Of a stretch of 64,000 nucleotides of DNA, positions 58,900 to 64,000 are shown piece after piece; the stretch's first letter is position 1; every line of letters starts with the position of its first letter. The position numbers and the translations under genes are program-made. Below the pieces are notes generated by a model. It ran no database searches, was not told the origin of the DNA, and worked only from the letters and a program-made list of their open reading frames with translations. Origin of the DNA: Siphonodentalium dalli. Lineage: Eukaryota; Mollusca; Scaphopoda; Gadilida; Siphonodentaliidae. The stretch is from positions 33,296,987 to 33,360,986 of the forward strand of contig CP136063.1 in NCBI GenBank assembly GCA_032622095.1, given 5' to 3'.

Positions 58900-59980
58900 C
58901 GGACGTGAATCGTCTGCTTAATCCACCAGTGGTGTGCGCGCATGACAATTTGACCGATTCAGTTCCAAAAGTTAAATAGCTGGTGTTTCTCGATAGTACT
59001 GAACGTGGTGTCTTCTGTGGGGTCAGGCTTCAATGAGCAGTTGTGAAAGAGTACTAAGTCTGTTGTGATTGTGCTCATACTGTGTCGGCGGAAGCAGACG
59101 TGTATTTTTGACAGCGTATTTTCATCGACTAAAACTGTTATAAAGTGTTGTAATACACAGTGGATCGTACTGGATTATAGGTTTCCTTTTCTGTGTGATA
59201 TTCGTGCGATTTGATGATGGCTACACAAACACAAACACAACGTAAGTTGACAATATCTTTCTCCAAAGAAAAATTCGGCTATGTCGGCCATGAAACTGTA
59301 GTGAAGTCTATTGAAAGAGTCGTCCCACGTTCGGCAGTCAGAGCAGTGCAAATCACCGGTAAAGACTGCTATATAACCGTGCAAGACACTGAGACTATAA
59401 ACCAACTAATTGATAATGGATTCTACATAAACAGAGAATTTGTGCGCCCCTTCGATGTTGAAAATCGGGCAACACATATAACAATAAGAAATGCTCCAGT
59501 TGAAATGAAAGATCAGTTATAATTAGACGCCATTGCAAAATATGGGTCAATCATCGAGGGAAGTTTCCGAGGAGGATTTCTAAAGGGGAGGGACAATATT
59601 GAAAATGTATCACGTTATATGCAGCTCAAAGTGAATGATGATGTAGAAATTCCCAGTTTACTGACCGTTGATAACTTCATGATCAAAGGTCATCTGTCAA
59701 CAACAGCTGAATAGATATAACCAGTGCTCACGATGTTTTTCTGATTCACATACGTCACGCATGTGCTCCAATCCAATTGTGTGCAGGCACTGTCTGGTTT
59801 CTGGTCACGTGATCGCCCGGTGTCCCCAATTGACCGAGTACGGCAAATGAAGTAACGGTACTGGGTACTACGACAGACGCAAGCCAACAACCAATTATCG
59901 ACAAGAGGCCAACAAGAAAACCATAGTCAGAAATGATAACGCCACCAAGATCATATTATTAGCCATAAATATAAATTATA
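58900..59980 (+). mobile_element. 5' part of a LINE or gag-type retroelement
   Basis: About 310 bp of ORF-free leader lead to a gag-like ORF (59214-59850). Sequence turns unrecognisable near 59950, so the copy is 3'-truncated or rearranged. Leader plus CCHC ORF1 is the normal start of many LINEs (I, Jockey and related groups). Confidence 0.55.
59211..59849 (+). pseudogene. ORF1/gag-like protein with two CCHC zinc knuckles
   Basis: The N-terminal ~100 codons form a region of RRM-like pattern (TISFSKEKFGYV..., VRAVQITGKDCYITVQD, FDVENRATHITIRNAP), stopped at 59521 by a TAA. Translation continues in frame with KYGSIIEGSFRGGF and VDNFMIKGH. A frameshift near 59695 leads to two perfect C-x2-C-x4-H-x4-C knuckles: CSRCFSDSHTSRMC and CRHCLVSGHVIARC, ending at a stop near 59849. 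Such proteins bind retroelement RNA. RRM assignment is by pattern only. Confidence 0.72.
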
Positions 59981-60107
59981 ATAATATGATATAAACTAGC
60001 TTTCAAATCCCATGTGGGGGAATTTGGATACTTCCATATATAAAGTTTTCCCCGTTTCTCGTGTTATATATTACATTCTTCAAGCTGTCTTTTTTATTAC
60101 ACTAGCT

Positions 60108-60665
60108 GATGGGCCCGACTTCGTCCGGGCTGTTTCCCCATCTGATTTACGGCGAAAGGCGCAATTTGACCTTTAATTGACTATTTTTAAAGTCAAGGTC
60201 AGGTCTTGGTCATGATTTGACCCGTCCAAAATACTCCCCGGAGAAAAGTACCCCTAGGTATCAAATTTCGTCGAAATCAGTCCGTTTTACCCGATTTGAC
60301 TTTGAATTGACCATTTCGAAGGTCAAGGTATGGTCGGGGTCACGATTTGACGCGTCCAAAACACCTCCTGACAAAAGTACCCCTAGGTATCAAATTTCGT
60401 CGAAATCAATCCGTCTTACCTGATTTGAACTTTCATTTGCCATATTGAAGGTCAATGTCACGCCGGGGTCACGAGTTGATCCGTCCAAAACACTCCCCGG
60501 ATAAAAGTAGCCATATGTATAAATTTTGTCGAAATCCGTCCGTTTTACCAAATTTGACCTTGTCAATTGTCAAGGTGAGGTCGGGGTCACGATTTGACCC
60601 GTCCAAAACACTCCCTGGACACAAGTACCTCTATGTGTCAAATTTCGTCGAAATCCATCTTTGAT
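60108..60665 (+). repeat. ~125-bp tandem repeat, four copies, with CCCGACTTCGTCCGGG head
   Basis: GTCCAAAAC..CTCC, AAAAGTACCCCTAGGTATCA, AATTTCGTCGAAATCAGTCC and GTTTTACCCGATTTGACTTT recur with spacing of roughly 118-130 bp (near 60226, 60352, 60482, 60600). The array starts with a hairpin, CCCGACTTCGTCCGGG at about 60115-60130. A CTAGCTGA..CCCGnCTTCGTCCGGG start resembles 3' ends of some RTE-like LINEs; this is memory-based inference. Confidence 0.85.
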
Positions 60666-60669
60666 TGCC

Positions 60670-62197
60670 ACACGATCGCATGCTTTCCAAAGGGTGTGGT
60701 AATATCAATAGCAGCACATGTGCTAATCTGTGTCGGACTATTTTATTCAGCGGGGTAAGACTACAGCTTTTAAAGCGACCCATTTTTTTACTTTTACATC
60801 GACCTAATTACTAGCCTAGTAACCAGGCCAGAAAGGACAGATCTTGGGATATGCATTGACTGAAGCGCGTGATGAAATTGCAAAGGAAAGTAATGGCGGC
60901 GATTCCAAATGTGAAAGCGAAGAAAACCCAACTCATGACTCTGCTTTGGGGTATGTAATGACTGAGACGCGTGTTGAAATTTCAAAGGAAAGTAATGTAC
61001 GTGACTCTATCGGTACGATTTAGTCAGTTACGACAATACCTAATTACCCATAATGCAATCCCCCAATGGACAATAACATATTACACCTGTGGCAATTACA
61101 TATAAAATTATATGTAAAATTTATTCGATCAACGTATTCGGAAATACACACGAATAGTACAACCACCAGCCCCTGGAACAAATTGGTCATAATACTAAAA
61201 GTACATATTTATAAGACACAGGGGTTGTGGGATTTTTTTTATTATATTATTTTTAGGGTCACATTCCCCATTTTAAAGAAATAATACCAAGCTTCGTGAA
61301 AATGGCTTCAAAATCACTATTTTTCAAAATACCAAATGTGTTGACAGGACTGCCCCTTCCTTAAATATTATAATAGTCTTCAAAACTAACATCCATAAAA
61401 TAGAATAAAGCAAAACAAGTTAAAAAAATTTATTCCCAAATTTTAAACAAAATTATAAATTTTTAAAACATCTGCCGATCTGCATGCCCGTCCGTTTGAT
61501 TGCCTATATAATTTATAGCAAAAGTTATCAACATTATTAGCGCCCTTAATCCCCGGGTTACTTGCCTGCTATGACCCCATGTTCATATTTTCAGAGGGGT
61601 TCAGTCGTTGTGTCGCCTTTTGCCTGACAGACACACGAACTCAATTAATTTTTATAATAGTAAAAGTTAATGCTAATATGTCACTCTACATTTGCACGCC
61701 TGACACCCCCGTCAACAACCCCGCCATCGCCATTGTACGCCTGTGGCATCGGCACAGAAACTGGCCAACATCCCGCGACTGGATGTCGCCTTGATATAAA
61801 TCAAGCATAGTTCCCAGTTTTACTATACGAGTAGGCTGCACTTTCAAGAATGGACAGTCCGTAGGTAAAATAAAGTCCACCCTGATTACGATACGGCAAA
61901 CTAACTTCATTTTTATTATTCGATTAATACAAGTCGTTACTCTTTTCATCATTACTATCAATAAAACACGAATTATGCATGCACGCAAGAAATAGGTCTG
62001 TTGTCTTGTGAAATGCATGGCCAAATAGCCTACATGTCTCTTTGAAAAGCCGACGAAATTTCTAACAGATGTACACATCGTTTATGAATTTCGTCTGCTT
62101 TTCAAAGCCAAAGGCGAAGCAGTTAACCAAACTCCAGACAGAGGTATCTCATCGTTTCGTGGCGATAGTGTAGAGGGCGCTTAATGGAGTTTGGCAG
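60670..62197. other. No recognised gene
   Basis: Includes a short duplication (about 60850-60910 versus 60945-61000): GGGATATGCATTGACTGAAG / GGGTATGTAATGACTGAGAC, each followed by CGCGTG-TGAAAT and CAAAGGAAAGTAATG. Nothing else stood out. Confidence 0.45.
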
Positions 62198-62201
62198 TTA
62201 A

Positions 62202-62326
62202 AGGTGGATTATCTCTTTGTAAACATGTATTATATAGTTACTGGGGTATAAAATATTAGATTTGAATCGAAGACTCCTGTCCGGAAATGCTTCTATCGAT
62301 TATTATTAATTTTATGTCGAATATGT
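62202..62326. mobile_element. MITE family T2, left-end fragment with TTAA
   Basis: TTAA at 62198-62201, then AGGTGGATTATCTCTTTGTA and the first ~120 bp of the 35.1-kb copy with very few differences, then a sharp break near CGAATATGTG/CCCC. This is the closest relative of the 35.1-kb copy in the window. Confidence 0.85.
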
Positions 62327-62329
62327 GCC

Positions 62330-63274
62330 CCCATGTCAGCCCGACTCAACCGCCCTGATGAATACCTAGTTATGCTAATCCTAATACTTTTTATGTTAAT
62401 AAGAGTTTACATCCAGTCTGATATACATATAGAATGAATGCATATCTATGCTACTCCTAATGTTTTTATGTTAATGTTGTAAAGTGGCGAATCGGGCGGG
62501 GTTAAAGTGGGGGAGGGGGTCTTCTCTTCTGGCTTTCTGGAAGAGCAGTTGCTTCATCGTGGATCTAAGACGCCTTACTCTATAAAGGGAATCCCACATA
62601 TCGGTGTTAAGTGGGTTCATGATATGTCGGTGATCATTCGCATTTGGCATGGTCAATCGTACGTCAATTCCAGTTATTTCCTCATTGAGACTTGCGTATC
62701 GCCATTTTCATGATCCTAACTCGGAATCTAGGGACACAACAGCAGATGATGTATTCAACCGGGGATTGGCCATGACAAAAGATAATTTGTCTCCCCTTCA
62801 ACCAATCCATCTGAATTGTTTCACCGACATTAAGACAATGGTTGTTAATGGATTGAAGCGTTCCCCAGGTGTTATTTTGGGTTCACTGCAAAAGTTGGAG
62901 ACTTCACCAAGGCCCAAAAAGATGCCCTACGGGCCGTGCCGGAGTAGAAACTACTAACCGAGAAAGATGCCCCATACCTGGGGAAAAACCTGGGAGTAAG
63001 ATTGTGGGAGATGTCGCTGTACTGATGGTAGAAGCAAGAGGATCTACAGTCGACCATATCCTGAAGGTCACCGTCGTGAACGCCCGTGATCTGTACCGAC
63101 TGTGAGGGCCATCTAAATTATACCCAGAGAAGATTGAGGCAGAAGGACTCGGTCCCATCATTCTGTCCCTCTCATGAGGAGTAGCCCTTGTATACCTCAG
63201 GCAGGATAGACACGCCATCGCCAGGATGGATGGGAAACAAGGGTTGATGGGAGTTCCCCTCCAATTATAGAGAG
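62330..63274. other. GC-richer segment with unrecognised ORFs
   Basis: The plus-strand ORFs 62649-62957 (102 codons) and 62869-63105 (78 codons), and a minus-strand ORF 62904-63350, overlap here; none shows a motif I recognise. Composition and position before a LINE fragment would allow an ORF1 remnant. The plus ORFs contain a possible conserved run (LSPLQPIHLNCFTDIK) but it is not identified. Confidence 0.35.
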
Positions 63275-63298
63275 AGACAGCGTCACGAGGACCGAAGA

Positions 63299-63798
63299 CC
63301 CCTGATTGGGGAATGAATAACAGATAGTCAAATACCCCGGTGGGGGACATGACAGAACAGAGGAAAGACCCCTAATGGGAGAGGAATAAAATAACTCAAA
63401 TGTCAGCATTATAATTGGAGATAAAGGACTATCCTCCATTGAGGAACATCCTGCAATAACGACATGCGCACAAGAACCGACTGTTGACATGGCTCAAATT
63501 ATAAACAATCTAAATAACAACAGTAGTGATACAGGGCCACCCTCTATCGAGGGACATCCACAAGTAATGACATGTGTCAGGGAACAGACTATATGTGATG
63601 TATCTCAAGAAATTGAAGAAAACATTATCAAACAACTGTATGCCCTCGTGTGAGGGAGATCGTACCTTGACTGTATCCGAAGGTGAGCAAAGAAATGTTC
63701 ACTTAATAAATAACCTCACCCCCTCATGTGAGGGATACTATACATTGACAGTATCCAAAGGTGAGCAAGGAAATGTTCACTTAATAAACAACTTCACC
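63299..63798 (+). repeat. Series of units headed by CCCC/CCCTC hairpins, two 78-bp repeats at the end
   Basis: Short hairpins of one shape recur: CCCCTGATTGGGG (63299), CCCCGGTGGGGG (63335), CCCCTAATGGG (63369), CCTCCATTGAGG (63433), CCCTCTATCGAGGG (63540), CCCTCGTGTGAGGG (63643), CCCTCATGTGAGGG (63721). The last two head clear 78-bp direct repeats (TGTATCCGAAGGTGAGCAAA, GAAATGTTCACTTAATAAA). In translation the heads give PSIEG/PSCEG; one frameshift separates these two frames. 78 bp is 26 codons. Confidence 0.7.
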
Positions 63799-63805
63799 CC
63801 TCCAC

Positions 63806-64000
63806 AGTATTCTTAGGAATCCATATAAATGAAAACCTGACTTTCAGAAAACATGTGTCTTCTGTTTGTTATAAAATGGTGAATGTCATATACCACATCA
63901 ATAAAGTTAAACACTTCTCTCCTGGTAGCGCACTTAAAACATTACATTATGCTCTAATACAAAGCCATTTTGTCTACGGTGTTAAAATATGGGGACACGT
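63806..64000 (+). pseudogene. 5'-truncated copy of LINE B (partial, runs off window)
   Basis: From CCTCCACA at about 63798-63806 the sequence matches the C-terminal third of the LINE B ORF: FLGIHINENLTFRKHVSSVC, YHINKVKHFSPGSALKTL, YALIQSHFVYGVKIWGH, with few residue changes relative to LINE B. Frame is open to the end of the window. Upstream of the junction the sequence is unrelated, so this is a typical 5' truncation. Confidence 0.9.

Noticed and set aside
62904-63490. Minus-strand ORFs of 148 and 97 codons as genes
   Set aside because: They overlap GC-richer plus-strand text and the hairpin series, with no recognisable motif; likely compositional.

Overview
This window looks like nuclear DNA of an AT-rich, transposon-dense invertebrate genome, most plausibly a marine animal such as a mollusc. 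The evidence is indirect: decayed LINEs carrying 2A-like NPGP peptides, a ~158-bp tandem array whose unit length recalls the bivalve 'pearl' elements, many foldback/MITE elements, and no bacterial gene organisation. The species cannot be named from the sequence. I see no convincing host protein-coding gene, no rRNA and no functional tRNA; almost everything recognisable is mobile-element derived.

Layout. 0-1.2 kb: decayed L1/Tx1-type LINE ORF1 split by a 383-bp TTAA-flanked piggyBac-type MITE. 4.4-7.6 kb: gutted piggyBac element with both termini and the transposase N-terminus, containing a ~1-kb foldback element. 8.5-12.4 kb: decayed CR1-group LINE with a clean 2A-like motif. 13.4-14.65 kb and 31.4-32.6 kb: two inverted copies of one ~1.2-kb repeat. 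15.3-22.7 kb: MITEs (one nested pair), a ~158-bp tandem array bearing YY1-like motifs, and a foldback rich in ATCGCAAAG. 22.7-26.3 kb: LINE with an uninterrupted 1045-codon endonuclease/reverse-transcriptase ORF (minus strand), the only intact large ORF; a 5'-truncated relative starts at 63.8 kb and runs off the window. 27.2 kb: tRNA-derived SINE. 29.2-31.4 kb: two head-to-head decayed copies of an uncharacterised gene family with a Cys-rich tail and nuclease-like motif order. 33.5-34.1 kb: 42-bp minisatellite open on both strands. 37.4-42.07 kb: 5'-truncated L1/Tx1-type LINE with a poly(A) tail and an exact-looking 738-bp tandem duplication of its 3' region. 45.7-48.7 kb and 52.5-56.0 kb: two more decayed minus-strand LINEs, the latter with a degenerate 2A-like motif. 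57.6-60.7 kb: minisatellite, hairpin, LINE ORF1 with two CCHC zinc knuckles, and a 4-copy tandem repeat. 62.2-64 kb: MITE fragment, unrecognised ORFs, and a hairpin-headed repeat series leading into the truncated LINE.

How it fits together: at least five LINE lineages appear to supply or have supplied reverse transcriptase and endonuclease. Several non-autonomous families (SINE, TTAA-flanked MITEs, hAT-like MITE, foldbacks) depend on enzymes encoded elsewhere. Two TTAA-flanked MITE families occur in several dispersed copies in this window, and nested insertions give a relative chronology.
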